A stretch of 64,000 bases of DNA, from positions 1-64,000 of the forward strand of contig CAITLJ010000059.1 in assembly GCA_903893215.1 (NCBI GenBank), given 5' to 3'. The position numbers were made by a program, and so were the translations under genes. The stretch's first letter is position 1. Every line of letters begins with the position of its first letter. Source of the DNA: an uncultured Ferrovum sp. GTDB lineage: Bacteria; Pseudomonadota; Gammaproteobacteria; Burkholderiales; Ferrovaceae. The notes below the pieces were generated by a model. That model was not told where the DNA came from and did no database searches. It worked only from the letters and a program-made list of their open reading frames with translations. Shown one piece after another: positions 1-8,855 of this stretch.

Positions 1-491
1 GCCAGGCGCACCAGCCCCTCGCCTTGCGAACCGAACAGGGGTTTGAGCACCACCTCATGACCCAGCGCCCACTCCCGTGCGATCCGTTCGCGGCAGGCGT
101 GCAAGTCTTCCATCACCCAGGTCGGCGGGGTGGGAATGCCGTCATGATGGAGCATGAAGCTGGTCATCGCCTTGTCCACAGTGCGCTCGATTGCCCGGGC
201 ATCGTTGTACACCGGCACACCCTGCAGCCGCAGGGCATGCAGCACATCCAGGCGCAGGATCACTTGCTCCAGCGTACCGCCCGGTACGCCGCGCACGAAC
301 ACCCCGTCGGGCAGGCTGGCGCCAAACTGGCCCAGCGACAGGCCGCTGGCGTGATCCAGGTTGATCGCGCAATCCTGCAGGCGCAGGTAATCCACCCGGC
401 AATGACGGTCCTGCAGCGCAGTCACCAACTGACGTCCGTGCCAGCCGGGGTCGTCCGTGATGATCGCAATGCGTGTGTGACCGTCGGCCAT
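1..491 (-). CDS. RimK-like ATP-grasp ligase (H4MPT cluster), partial
   Basis: Only the N-terminal 163 codons are inside the window; the gene runs off the left edge. The translation begins MADGHTRIAIITDDPGWHGR and carries a RimK-type N-terminal domain followed by the start of an ATP-grasp fold: VDKAMTSFML around residues 105-114 and VVLKPLFGSQGEG around 147-159, the lysine/glycine-rich nucleotide-binding segment. Family knowledge: RimK relatives ligate amino acids, often glutamate, to a carboxylate; MptN-type members glutamylate H4MPT, and a RimK-like gene (orf5) is common in bacterial H4MPT clusters. It starts 10 bases after the mch stop on the same strand, so it is probably in the mptG-mtdB-mch operon. 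A role in making the bacterial methanopterin cofactor is inferred. ATG at 491 is preferred by length and spacing; no strong ribosome binding site is visible. Confidence 0.85.
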   Translation of the reverse strand, partial: MADGHTRIAIITDDPGWHGRQLVTALQDRHCRVDYLRLQDCAINLDHASGLSLGQFGASLPDGVFVRGVPGGTLEQVILRLDVLHALRLQGVPVYNDARAIERTVDKAMTSFMLHHDGIPTPPTWVMEDLHACRERIAREWALGHEVVLKPLFGSQGEGLVRL

Positions 492-501
492 GATCGGTGG
501 C

Positions 502-1542
502 TCAGGCGCCCGTGGCGGACGCGGCTGCGTCCGGCGCACCCGTGCCGAACGATGCATACAGCAGCTCGGTGTTGATGGTGCCGGCGCTGAAGCTGCGTCC
601 GGTGTCGAGGTTGCTGACGGTCACGCTGGCCGGCGCAAACAGCATGGCGTCGATCTGGTAGAAGTCGTACTTGTATTCCTTGAATACCTGACCGAAGGGC
701 TTGCCATAGTCGCGCGAGTGGCTGCTGGGCAGCCGGGTGGCAAGGTCAGCTGCCGCTTCGTCGGTGCCGCGCACATACAACTGGATGCTGCCGCCATACA
801 GGATCGCGTCATTGGTGCGTCCCATGCCGCTGAGGAAGTCGGCGCCGGGCGGCGGCAGTGGTGCACTGCCCATTCCGTCCACGATATGACTGAGGTCAAA
901 TCCCAGCGCATGGGCCTTGTGCAGGGCCACCTCGAGCACCCGTGCAACGACCTGAAAGTTTCCGGCCAGACTGCGCGTTGGCGTGAGGATGAAGACCAGT
1001 TGTTCGGCGGCCAGCCCGGTGTCGTGCATCACCTTCTCGATCACGGCAGCAGGGGGGGGCTGGTCAACCTCGAGCACCAGCGCGCTGCCGGCGTCCGCGC
1101 GGTCGGTATAGCCCAGTTCGGCAAACAGTGGTTCCTTGCGTGCCAGACAGCGCGCTGGTCCACTGCCCAGCGCGTGAAATGCCCCCTTGCCTTCACCTGC
1201 CGACAGGCTCCACCCGGCGTACTGGCTGCCCAGACAGGCGAGTACCGGCTCAAGGCTGCCGACCTGAACCGCAAGCCGGCTGGCGCCAGTGGCGGGCACA
1301 ATGCTGACCTTGCCCAGACCGCCCATGCAGATTTCGGCGATCAGGCGGCCTGCCTCCAGTCCGCCGGGCACCTGGATGCCGGCATCGACCAGCCACGCGC
1401 CTTCTGCACTGCGGCTGACCGCCACGCGCAACTCGGCGGCACGGTCGATCAGCTGACGCACCAGGGGTGCGCAATGCTGGTTGATGCTGAGGGGGTGATT
1501 GGCCCATTGGCCGTTGGCGTGGCTGGCTGCGGATGCGGACAT
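502..1542 (-). CDS. mch: Methenyl-H4MPT cyclohydrolase
   Basis: The protein is about 346 residues and matches the Mch family along its whole length, with hallmark stretches such as LIAEICMGGLGKV, GWSLSAGEGKG and FDLSHIVDGMGSAPLPPPG. It converts N5,N10-methenyl-H4MPT to N5-formyl-H4MPT in the cytoplasm, between MtdB and the Fhc complex in formaldehyde oxidation. A longer frame opens at 1566, but the ATG at 1542 has AGGAG eight bases upstream, so this start is chosen; it removes eight residues. It lies 73 bases after the upstream ATP-grasp gene and 10 bases before the RimK-like gene, so co-transcription is likely. The C-terminal tail is alanine-rich and not conserved. Confidence 0.95.
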   Translation of the reverse strand: MSASAASHANGQWANHPLSINQHCAPLVRQLIDRAAELRVAVSRSAEGAWLVDAGIQVPGGLEAGRLIAEICMGGLGKVSIVPATGASRLAVQVGSLEPVLACLGSQYAGWSLSAGEGKGAFHALGSGPARCLARKEPLFAELGYTDRADAGSALVLEVDQPPPAAVIEKVMHDTGLAAEQLVFILTPTRSLAGNFQVVARVLEVALHKAHALGFDLSHIVDGMGSAPLPPPGADFLSGMGRTNDAILYGGSIQLYVRGTDEAAADLATRLPSSHSRDYGKPFGQVFKEYKYDFYQIDAMLFAPASVTVSNLDTGRSFSAGTINTELLYASFGTGAPDAAASATGA

Positions 1543-1615
1543 CGATGTGGCTCCTGAGTGCGCCATGTGCTGGCGTCTGGTCTGGGTATTCGGGGTCGAA
1601 CCGCCCGCGCCAGGC

Positions 1616-2782
1616 TCAAAGGGAACTCACCGACTCCACTCCAGCCACAGGCAACAGGCATTCCCGCAGGTCCCTTACGCGGGCCCTGAGCTCCTCGACG
1701 CCGCCGGTGGCAACATGCACGCTGCACAGCGGTGCGCCAGCGGCGCAGTGGTGTGGCAGGAACGGCACATCGTGACATCCGGACGGGAACCGAAAATCGG
1801 CTGGAATCGACAACGTGCGCGAAGCATAAACCAGCGCCACCCCCGGACTCAAGCCCGTTGAACAGGGTTCTGCCGCAATCATCGTGGTGCCGTCGATGTG
1901 CGCGCGCAGCAATCGCGCTGCCGTTGCCCGCGTCTGCAGTGCCAGACTCAGCGGCGGTCGCGGGTTGATTTCCAGCACCCAAAGGCGCTCACCATCCCAA
2001 ATGCCATCGAGTCCGTTCAGGCCTTGCAGCTTGAGCCCCTCTGCCAGCACCCCCGCTGCACGAAGCAATGCCCTCAGCAGCAAGGGCTGCGGCCGTCCGA
2101 GTCGCACCAGGCCGCCCAGACGGAACGGCTGCGTCGGCGTGGGCGCAGGGTGCTGCGTCTGCACGCTGACGGGGGTGATCGCGACGGCGGCGGCAGCGTT
2201 GCTGCAATGCGCAAAAAACAGCAATGACACGGGTTGTCCTGCCTTGAAGTCCTGCAGGTAGTGATCGGCTGGCACGGGGGAGGCTGGAAGTTCGCCCGCG
2301 CTGCGCGGCCAGAGGACGACACCATTGCCACCGCTGCAGCCCACAGGTTTGCATACCGTGGCGCGGTCTGTCGGCGGCTGCACTGCAGTGCGCAAGGTCG
2401 GCGAAAAGACCCCCGCAGCGGCGCAAAGTTTGCCCAGCAACCAGGGGTTTTTCGCGGCATGCACCACGCTGCCCGAATTGCCTGCCACGGGTAAATGGGC
2501 CGCCATGTCGGTCAGCACGTCCGGGTGCGACTCGAAACCGCTGCCTGGCAGCAGCACACCGTCCGGGTGGGCGCGCGCCCAGCGCGCCACCAGTGCAATC
2601 ACGCTGGCGGGATCAGGCAACCAGGGGCTGACCGATGCCGCTGGCAGGCGGTGGAACTGCCGTGCCAGCGTCAGGCAGTCGTGGTCGCCAAACAGATCGG
2701 CCACATCCACCGCGTACCCGGCAGCATTGGCGGCCCAGGCCAGCAGCCTGCCGCTGGTGGCCAGCACCAGCAACGGCCTCAT
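1616..2782 (-). CDS. ATP-grasp domain protein of the H4MPT cluster (orf17-like)
   Basis: A protein of about 388 residues that starts MRPLLVLATSGRLLAWAANA. It has an ATP-grasp layout: a pre-ATP-grasp domain with GSGFESHPD, then VCKPVGCSGGNGV (lysine plus glycine-rich loop) and LWVLEINPRPPLSLAL, the acidic/asparagine metal-binding segment. Proteins of this type occur in methylotroph H4MPT clusters, where orf17 is needed for the pathway but its substrate is unknown. A ligase step in cofactor synthesis is inferred from neighbours only. The frame stays open upstream to 2839, but that part would overlap mtdB, and the ATG at 2782, 16 bases after the mtdB stop, fits operon spacing. Confidence 0.85.
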   Translation of the reverse strand: MRPLLVLATSGRLLAWAANAAGYAVDVADLFGDHDCLTLARQFHRLPAASVSPWLPDPASVIALVARWARAHPDGVLLPGSGFESHPDVLTDMAAHLPVAGNSGSVVHAAKNPWLLGKLCAAAGVFSPTLRTAVQPPTDRATVCKPVGCSGGNGVVLWPRSAGELPASPVPADHYLQDFKAGQPVSLLFFAHCSNAAAAVAITPVSVQTQHPAPTPTQPFRLGGLVRLGRPQPLLLRALLRAAGVLAEGLKLQGLNGLDGIWDGERLWVLEINPRPPLSLALQTRATAARLLRAHIDGTTMIAAEPCSTGLSPGVALVYASRTLSIPADFRFPSGCHDVPFLPHHCAAGAPLCSVHVATGGVEELRARVRDLRECLLPVAGVESVSSL

Positions 2783-2798
2783 TGGTACTGCCGCAAAT

Positions 2799-3707
2799 TC
2801 AGATCGCGGCGACCTTCTCGCGCGCGTAGATAAATGCATCGCGGAAGTCCAAGTAGACCGCGCGATCCGCTTTCAGCATGCGATCAAACATGCCATGCAT
2901 CACCTGATATTTGATGTTGCCCACGGCGAGCGCGCCAATGCCCACCGCCACGCCAGAACCCGCCGGCAGCGGCACCCCGTGGTCGGTCAGGGCAATGCCG
3001 GCGATGCCGGCTGGTGGCACTGCATTCAGGTCGGCGGCCACCTTCAGTTGCAGGCATCCCTGCAGCTGCTCTGCGGAGGCCACCTGCACGCCCGCCTTGG
3101 CCGTGCCGAGCAGTACCTCGGCATCGGCCAGCAAGGCATTGATTGACTTCACGTCGCTCATGTCGGCCGGTTCGGCAGTGGCGTTGTAACGCGCGTTGAC
3201 GGTTTCGGCAGCGATACGCGCCCGCGCCAGCCCGACGTGTGACGCCACCCTGACGCGCGCTCCGGCGCTCGAGGCGAGCACGGCTGCTGCCGAACCGACC
3301 GGTCCGGTGCCGCCCAGCAGCACCACATTGCGCCCTTCCAGTCCCAGACCGAACTGCTTTTTGAGCTGGTGTTCGACTGCGGCGATCATGGCGGCGGCCG
3401 TGGTGAACGCCCCGGAGGGATCGGCAAACACGCTTACCTCGAAGTGCTGCACCATCGCCTTGCGCACGTTGTCCATCATGTCGTACGCCACCCCGATGTC
3501 GCGTCCGCCGAGGAAAATGCCGGTACGCCGCACGCCAGTTGGGCCGCGCGAGAAGATGGCGTCCTGGGTGTAAGCGGCCACCTGGTCGACGCTCAGATCG
3601 GTGTAAGGCACCACCGCTTGATAGCCGGCGTCATAGGCCATGTTCACATCAAAGGGACTGACGTTCTTGCTCGGCGTGAACATGTGCAGGATGTACGGTT
3701 TTTCCAT
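2799..3707 (-). CDS. mtdB: NAD(P)-dependent methylene-H4MPT dehydrogenase
   Basis: This 302-residue protein oxidises N5,N10-methylene-H4MPT to methenyl-H4MPT with NAD(P)+ in the cytoplasm, the first redox step after formaldehyde condenses with the cofactor. It begins MEKPYILHMFTPSKNVSPFD, the typical MtdA/MtdB N-terminus, and has the dinucleotide-binding motif GGTGPVGSAAA at residues 132-142. MtdB is favoured over MtdA because of the surrounding mch, mptG and fhc genes; NAD against NADP preference cannot be read. The ATG at 3707 has GGAG eight bases upstream. The same DNA is open in frame up to 4049, but that extension lies inside mptG. The true start still falls 59 bases inside the mptG coding region, an unusually long overlap. 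Confidence 0.95.
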   Translation of the reverse strand: MEKPYILHMFTPSKNVSPFDVNMAYDAGYQAVVPYTDLSVDQVAAYTQDAIFSRGPTGVRRTGIFLGGRDIGVAYDMMDNVRKAMVQHFEVSVFADPSGAFTTAAAMIAAVEHQLKKQFGLGLEGRNVVLLGGTGPVGSAAAVLASSAGARVRVASHVGLARARIAAETVNARYNATAEPADMSDVKSINALLADAEVLLGTAKAGVQVASAEQLQGCLQLKVAADLNAVPPAGIAGIALTDHGVPLPAGSGVAVGIGALAVGNIKYQVMHGMFDRMLKADRAVYLDFRDAFIYAREKVAAI

Positions 3708-4740
3708 GTGCTGCGTCTCCTCTGGCTTCTTCGGGGTGGTCGTTATGCTTATCGGCATCGGTCTGGTACCAGCGTACCCCCTGGTTGTTGGCACGCACGA
3801 TACATGGGCGCAGGCCATCGGCCTGCAGGTCGGCGAGGTGGTCGGCCCAGACGCCAGCCTGGGTGGCATTGGTGGCCACCACAAAGCCAGTGGGTCCCCA
3901 AGAGCTCTGGCCGCGACAGGCGGCGCCAAGGGTGCCGAGTCGTTCGAGGGCCGCGGCGACCAGCGGACTGCTGAAGCGTCCGCCTTGGGCGGGGGCAAAG
4001 TGATCGCCGACCGTGGCCTGGATTTCGGTGATCGCGCTGCCAAAGGCATCCAGCCTGGCTTCTGCCAATGCTGGCAGAGCCCGCATCAGCGTGAGGTGAC
4101 ACAGTCGTGCCGCGGCGTCAGCCGGAAACACCGGCAGGCGCCGGAATGCGTCGACTTCGGCCTTGCCGTGCAGCCCCTGATAGGTCGGATGCATGAGCAA
4201 CAGGATGCGCCATTCGTCCGGGAACGGGAGGCGGGCGATCACGGGCGGTGGCGTGTCGTCCTGGCCGCGGCCACCATCCACCAGAAATCCCCCCTGATCG
4301 AAGGCACCGATGCCGATGCCTGAGCGGTTACCGCGATCAAGGGCGCGCGCCAGGGTGCTGGTGCCTGGCCGCTGACCATGCAGGCGCGCCACCAGGCTAC
4401 CAAGCGCGAGTGCCAACTGGGTGCCGGAGCCCAGGCCGGCATGATCCGGAATGGCTTGGGTCACGCGCACCTGCACAGGCTGGGCGAAGCCGAAGTGTTG
4501 CTCTAGCAAGTCGAGCAGCTTTTCCACACGGCCGGACTGCGCTCCCAGAATCTCGCGACGCTGCGCCAGCGCCACTTCGATCTGCAGTCCGGGTTCGGCA
4601 AGGCTAAGACCCAGTGAGCCGAAGCGGCGGTCCAGATGGCCACCCATGTCCAGAAAGCCCAGATGCAGTCTTGCCGGCGCAAACAGCCCAAGGCCGCAGG
4701 GGGCTGGCTGGGTGGAAATAGTCGCTGCGCTGAGGGTCAC
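3649..4740 (-). CDS. mptG: Beta-ribofuranosylaminobenzene 5'-phosphate synthase
   Basis: This enzyme joins p-hydroxybenzoate or p-aminobenzoate to PRPP, the first committed step of methanopterin synthesis, and marks H4MPT-using bacteria. It is a GHMP-kinase fold protein: PARLHLGFLDMGG at residues 22-34 and IPDHAGLGSGTQLALALG near 97-114, the phosphate-binding loop. From GTG 4740 it is 363 residues, somewhat longer than usual, because the last 19 or so codons run into mtdB by 59 bases. The start is uncertain: GTG 4740 lies just before the conserved region without a clear ribosome binding site, and another GTG at 4854 would add 38 non-conserved residues. It is the first gene of the minus-strand H4MPT operon. 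Confidence 0.9.
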   Translation of the reverse strand: MTLSAATISTQPAPCGLGLFAPARLHLGFLDMGGHLDRRFGSLGLSLAEPGLQIEVALAQRREILGAQSGRVEKLLDLLEQHFGFAQPVQVRVTQAIPDHAGLGSGTQLALALGSLVARLHGQRPGTSTLARALDRGNRSGIGIGAFDQGGFLVDGGRGQDDTPPPVIARLPFPDEWRILLLMHPTYQGLHGKAEVDAFRRLPVFPADAAARLCHLTLMRALPALAEARLDAFGSAITEIQATVGDHFAPAQGGRFSSPLVAAALERLGTLGAACRGQSSWGPTGFVVATNATQAGVWADHLADLQADGLRPCIVRANNQGVRWYQTDADKHNDHPEEARGDAAHGKTVHPAHVHAEQERQSL

Positions 4741-4951
4741 AAATGGAACTCGGCTGAAGAAATCAACTGGCGCGGATCGGACCCGCTGGCTTTCGCGCTG
4801 GCAGTATACGCCACAAGCACCGTCCGGATGGCTTGTCTGACCAATCTTGGGCACTCAACGGATTGGATGAACTTATTGATGCGCTGCAATAAATTTGCCC
4901 GCCCGGACCTGCGACGTTATGGTATCCCCGCCTGTCACCTCTGGAACACTT
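4741..4951. promoter_or_regulatory. Divergent control region between mptG and fhcB operons
   Basis: These roughly 210 bases separate the minus-strand mptG-mtdB-mch operon from the plus-strand fhc operon, so promoters for both should lie here. The part around 4845-4905 is locally AT-rich (for example gaacttattgatgcg and caataaatttgcc), compatible with a promoter, but I cannot assign -35/-10 boxes or an operator with confidence. If mptG starts at the alternative GTG 4854 the control region shrinks to about 97 bases. Confidence 0.4.
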
Positions 4952-6247
4952 ATGACGACTGCCCCGCTCATCGATCAAGCCTGCCCGTTCTGTGGCCTTG
5001 CGTGCGACGATCTGGTCCTGCAGGGCGGGCCGGACCTGGCAGTGCGCGCAGGTGGCGGTGCCTGTCCACGCGCCACCCGTCTGTACGCCCAGGTAGGGGC
5101 CACGCTGCAGGATGCGGACGCACGTGCCTGGATTGCAGGCGCACCGGTACCGGTCGAGACCGCCGTGCAGGAGGCCGCCCGTCTGCTGGGGCGCGCCCAG
5201 GCGCCACTGTTTGGTGGCCTGTCCACCGATGTGCATGGCATGCGCAGCTTGGTGGCGCTGGCCGACCGCTGTGGCGCAGTGCTCGACCACATGAATGCCG
5301 ACGGCAAGCTGCGCAACCTGCGCACCGTGCAGGATGCCGGCTGGATCACCACCACCCTGTCCGAAGTGCGCAACCGCGCTGATGTGGTGGTGTGTTTCGG
5401 CTCCGACGTGCGCACCCGTTTTCCGCGCTTCTTCGAGCGTTGTGTCTGGGTCGACGAGCCGATGTTTGCGCCGCAGGCCGAGGAGCGTGAGGTGATCTTC
5501 ATCGGCGCCCCGCCTGGTGTCGAATTGCCTCGTTCACCGGCCGGGCGCATGCCTCAGGTGATCGATATTCCAGCCGGACGACTGCCGGAAGCGGCGGCCA
5601 TGCTGCGCGGCCTGATTGGTGGCAGCCTTCCGGCCGGCACGGCTACCGACCTGCCACTGGAAGCGTTGCGCGCAGTGGCCGCGCGCCTGCATGCGGCCCG
5701 CTACGGCGTGGTGGTGTGGGTGGCGGCCGACATGGATTGGCCACACGCCGAGCTCTGCGTGCAGTCGCTCACGGCGGCCATTGGCGTGCTCAACCAGACC
5801 ACCCGCGCGGCCGGTTTGCCGCTGGGCGGGAGTGATGGCGATTTCAGTGCCGACGCGGTCATGCTGTGGCAGACCGGCTATCCGTATCGGTCGAGTCTGG
5901 CCACTGGCACGGCCCGCTACGAGCCGGTGATGAATGCCACCGCGGCACTGCTGGCGCGTGACGAGATCGACTTCATGCTCTGGACAGGCAGCTTTGACCC
6001 GGAGCGGAGGCCACCCGATCCCGGGCGGGCCGCGCTGGTGGCGCTGACCTGTGTGGGTACGCCGTTGTTGCCCGATGCTGCCGTGCAGATCCAGATCGCC
6101 ACACCAGGCGTGGATGCGGCCGGCTATTTTTTCCGCGCGGACAAGGTAGTGGCTTTGCCCCTGCGCCCGATGATTGATCGCCAGTTGCCCTCGGTGGCGC
6201 AATTGGCCAGCCGGTGGCTGACCGGCCTTGGAGTTGCCGCATGCTGA
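4952..6247 (+). CDS. fhcB: Formyltransferase/hydrolase complex subunit B
   Basis: This is the homologue of archaeal formylmethanofuran dehydrogenase subunit B, 431 residues here. In bacteria the Fhc complex moves the formyl group from formyl-H4MPT to a methanofuran-like carrier and hydrolyses it to formate, without the molybdenum/tungsten redox chemistry of archaea. It begins MTTAPLIDQACPFCGLACDD, keeping the Cys motif at residues 11-18, then follows the molybdopterin-oxidoreductase-like fold (ADVVVCFGSDVRTRFPRFF). The ATG at 4952 is preceded by CTGGAACACTT and matches family N-termini; an upstream extension to 4895 is not conserved. Its TGA lies inside the start of fhcA (ATGCTGA), so the two are translationally coupled. 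Confidence 0.93.
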   Translation: MTTAPLIDQACPFCGLACDDLVLQGGPDLAVRAGGGACPRATRLYAQVGATLQDADARAWIAGAPVPVETAVQEAARLLGRAQAPLFGGLSTDVHGMRSLVALADRCGAVLDHMNADGKLRNLRTVQDAGWITTTLSEVRNRADVVVCFGSDVRTRFPRFFERCVWVDEPMFAPQAEEREVIFIGAPPGVELPRSPAGRMPQVIDIPAGRLPEAAAMLRGLIGGSLPAGTATDLPLEALRAVAARLHAARYGVVVWVAADMDWPHAELCVQSLTAAIGVLNQTTRAAGLPLGGSDGDFSADAVMLWQTGYPYRSSLATGTARYEPVMNATAALLARDEIDFMLWTGSFDPERRPPDPGRAALVALTCVGTPLLPDAAVQIQIATPGVDAAGYFFRADKVVALPLRPMIDRQLPSVAQLASRWLTGLGVAAC

Positions 6248-7917
6248 CCAGACTGAAGGGCGGAAAGATTTACGATCCCACGCGCGGCCTTGCTGGCACT
6301 GTGGGCGATATTTACATGCGGGATGGCTGGATTGTGGCGGCCCCGGCCGCGGGTACGCGCATCGATCAGGACATTGACGTGACCGGTCGCGTGGTGATGG
6401 CCGGCGCGATCGACATGCACACCCACATTGGCGGCGGCAAGGTCAACATCGCGCGCAACATGTTGCCGGAAGATCACCGCGGCGATCCGGTCTATCACAC
6501 CGAGTTGTGCCGCGCCGGTTGCGGTCACGTGGCACCGAGCACGCTCACCACGGGCTACCGCTATGCCGCGATGGGGTATACCGCCTGTTTTGAGCCGGCC
6601 ATGCTGCCGACCAACGCCCGGCAGGCCCACCTCGAGATGGGCGATACGCCGATCGTCGACAAGGGCGCCTACGCCATGCTGGGCAGCGATGATTTCCTGC
6701 TGCGCATGATGCGCGATGGCGCCGACCAGCAGCGCATCAACGACTATGTGGCCTGGACCATCTGCTCCACGCAGGCGCTCGGCCTGAAGGTGGTCAACCC
6801 CGGCGGTATCAGCGAGTTCAAATTCAACGGGCGCAAGCTCGACCTCGATCAGGAAAACAGCCACTACCACGTCACCCCTCGCCAGATCGTGCACACCTTG
6901 GCGCGCAGCCTGCATGAACTGAAGGTGCCGCACCCCTTGCATGTGCATGCCTCCAACCTGGGCGTGCCAGGCAATTTTCAGACCACGCTGGACACCATGG
7001 TGGGGGCCGAGGGGTATCCGATCCACCTCACCCACATTCAGTTTCACAGCTATGGCACGGAGGGTGACCGCAAGTTTTCCTCTCAGGCCGCGCTGATCGC
7101 CGAAGCCATCAACCGGCAAAAAAATGTGAGTGCCGACGTCGGTCAGATCATGTTCGGCCAGACCGTGACGGCGTCCGGCGACAGCATGTCGCAGCATCGC
7201 AATGCCGCCTATGGCAGCCCGCGCAAGAGCGTGGTGATGGACATCGAATGCGATGCCGGTTGCGGCGTGGTGCCATTCAAGTACAAGGACAAGAATTTCG
7301 TCAATGCCCTGCAATGGGCGATCGGGCTGGAAATCTTCCTGCTGGTTGACGACCCGTGGCGGATCTTTTTGACCACCGATCATCCGAATGGCGCGCCCTT
7401 CACCAGTTACCCGCACCTGATCCGCCTGCTGATGGACAAGTCGTTCCGGCGTGATGCGCTGGCGCAGATCCATCCGGATGCGGCCACCATGAGCACGCTG
7501 GGTTCGATCGACCGCGAGTACACGCTCAACGACATCGCCATCATGACGCGCTCGGCACCCGCAAAGATCCTGGGCTTGACCGACTGCGGCCATCTGGCAC
7601 CGGGCGCCCGTGCCGATGTGGTGGTCTATCGCGAGGATGCCAATCCGGAAGTGATGTTCACGGCACCGGAATACGTGTTCAAGAACGGCACGGTGGTGGC
7701 GCGTGATGGCGAGATCGTGGCGGTGATGTGGGGGGATGTGCATGCCGTCAAGCCACAGTTCGATCGCGCCATCGAGAAGCCGCTGGCGGACTACTTCGAG
7801 CGTCACCTGACCCAGCGCTTGGGCAATTTCCGCATCAGCGATGACGAGGTACGTGGTCTCACCAACGGCGGCGAACTGCGTGTGCATGCCTGCCAGCGTG
7901 ACGGGAGCCCGACATGA
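6241..7917 (+). CDS. fhcA: Formyltransferase/hydrolase complex subunit A
   Basis: This 558-residue amidohydrolase-fold subunit hydrolyses the formyl-carrier amide to release formate, the terminal step of the H4MPT branch. The metal-binding motif MHTHIGGGKVN appears near residues 59-69, with further histidine-rich segments HVHASNLGVPG and IHLTHIQFHSYG and the late TTDHPNGAPFTSYP stretch typical of the family. It overlaps fhcB by seven bases and fhcD by four (ATGA), so synthesis of the subunits is coupled. Length and motifs are complete; nothing looks broken. Confidence 0.96.
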   Translation: MLTRLKGGKIYDPTRGLAGTVGDIYMRDGWIVAAPAAGTRIDQDIDVTGRVVMAGAIDMHTHIGGGKVNIARNMLPEDHRGDPVYHTELCRAGCGHVAPSTLTTGYRYAAMGYTACFEPAMLPTNARQAHLEMGDTPIVDKGAYAMLGSDDFLLRMMRDGADQQRINDYVAWTICSTQALGLKVVNPGGISEFKFNGRKLDLDQENSHYHVTPRQIVHTLARSLHELKVPHPLHVHASNLGVPGNFQTTLDTMVGAEGYPIHLTHIQFHSYGTEGDRKFSSQAALIAEAINRQKNVSADVGQIMFGQTVTASGDSMSQHRNAAYGSPRKSVVMDIECDAGCGVVPFKYKDKNFVNALQWAIGLEIFLLVDDPWRIFLTTDHPNGAPFTSYPHLIRLLMDKSFRRDALAQIHPDAATMSTLGSIDREYTLNDIAIMTRSAPAKILGLTDCGHLAPGARADVVVYREDANPEVMFTAPEYVFKNGTVVARDGEIVAVMWGDVHAVKPQFDRAIEKPLADYFERHLTQRLGNFRISDDEVRGLTNGGELRVHACQRDGSPT

Positions 7918-8855
7918 ACCTGAATGGCGTGGAAGTGCAGGACACCTTTGCCGAGGCCTTCGGCATGCGTGGCACGCGCCTGATCATTACCGGCGAAAAC
8001 CTGAAGTGGGCCTATCACGGCGCCACTGCGCTGACCGGTTTTGCCACTTCGGTGATTGCCTGTGGCGTGGAGGCTGGCATCGAGCGCAAGCTCGGTCCGG
8101 CTGAAACCCCGGATGGCCGGCCTGGCGCGTCGGTATTGATGTTTGCCACGTCGAGCAAGGAGCTTGGCGTGCAGGTGGAGCGGCGTGTGGGGCAGACCAT
8201 CCTGACCTGTCCCACGGCGTCCTGTTTTGGCGGGCTGAGCGAAGGCGACCCGATTGCGCTGGGCAAGAACCTGCGCTATTTCGGCGATGGCTGGCAGGCT
8301 TCCAAGGTGGTCGGTGGGCGTCGCTTCTGGCGCGTTCCAGTGATGGATGGCGAATTTGTCTGCGAGGAGACCACGCGCATGGTGCGCGCGGTGGGGGGCG
8401 GCAACTTCCTGATCCTGACTACCGATTCCGCGGCGGCCCTGGCGGCCGCAGAGGCGGCCATTGAAGCCATGCGCAAGGTCCCCAACGTGATCATGCCCTT
8501 CCCGGGGGGGGTGGTACGTTCTGGAAGCAAGGTGGGTTCGCGTTACAAGACCTTGCCGGCCTCGACCAACGATGCCTTCTGTCCCACCCTGCGCGGGGTG
8601 GTCAACACCGAACTGCCACCGGAAGCGGGCTGCTGCCTGGAAATCGTGATTGATGGCCTGACGGCAGATGACATCCGGGTCGCCATGCGGGTGGGCATGC
8701 AGGCGGTGATCGCGCGCGGACGGGCCGCCGGCGTGGTGGCACTTTCGGCCGGCAATTATGGCGGCAAGCTTGGGCAGTTTCATTTTCATTTGCGTGCCAT
8801 CCTGCAGGAAGGGGATACCCCGGATGCGGGCGCGCCGACCGGAGGTGCAGCATGA
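7914..8855 (+). CDS. fhcD: Formyl-H4MPT formyltransferase, Fhc subunit D
   Basis: A 313-residue homologue of archaeal Ftr. It transfers the formyl group from N5-formyl-H4MPT to the methanofuran-type carrier held by the Fhc complex. Family hallmarks run throughout: ITGENLKWAYHGATALTGFATSVI in the N-terminal half (residues about 24-47), QTILTCPTASCFGG, and MPFPGGVVRSGSKVGSRYK in the second half. It starts at ATG 7914, overlapping the fhcA stop as ATGA, and its own TGA overlaps the fhcC start in the same way. The order B-A-D-C here differs from the common archaeal naming but is usual for bacterial fhc operons. Confidence 0.95.
   Translation: MNLNGVEVQDTFAEAFGMRGTRLIITGENLKWAYHGATALTGFATSVIACGVEAGIERKLGPAETPDGRPGASVLMFATSSKELGVQVERRVGQTILTCPTASCFGGLSEGDPIALGKNLRYFGDGWQASKVVGGRRFWRVPVMDGEFVCEETTRMVRAVGGGNFLILTTDSAAALAAAEAAIEAMRKVPNVIMPFPGGVVRSGSKVGSRYKTLPASTNDAFCPTLRGVVNTELPPEAGCCLEIVIDGLTADDIRVAMRVGMQAVIARGRAAGVVALSAGNYGGKLGQFHFHLRAILQEGDTPDAGAPTGGAA

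Noticed and set aside
490-1557. 355-codon plus-strand frame over mch
   Set aside because: Antisense shadow of mch; no ribosome binding site and no recognisable domain.
6124-7887. 587-codon open frame on the minus strand opposite fhcA
   Set aside because: It is exactly antisense to a complete fhcA, and its product is His/Gln/Arg-rich without family features, as expected for the shadow of a GC-rich gene.
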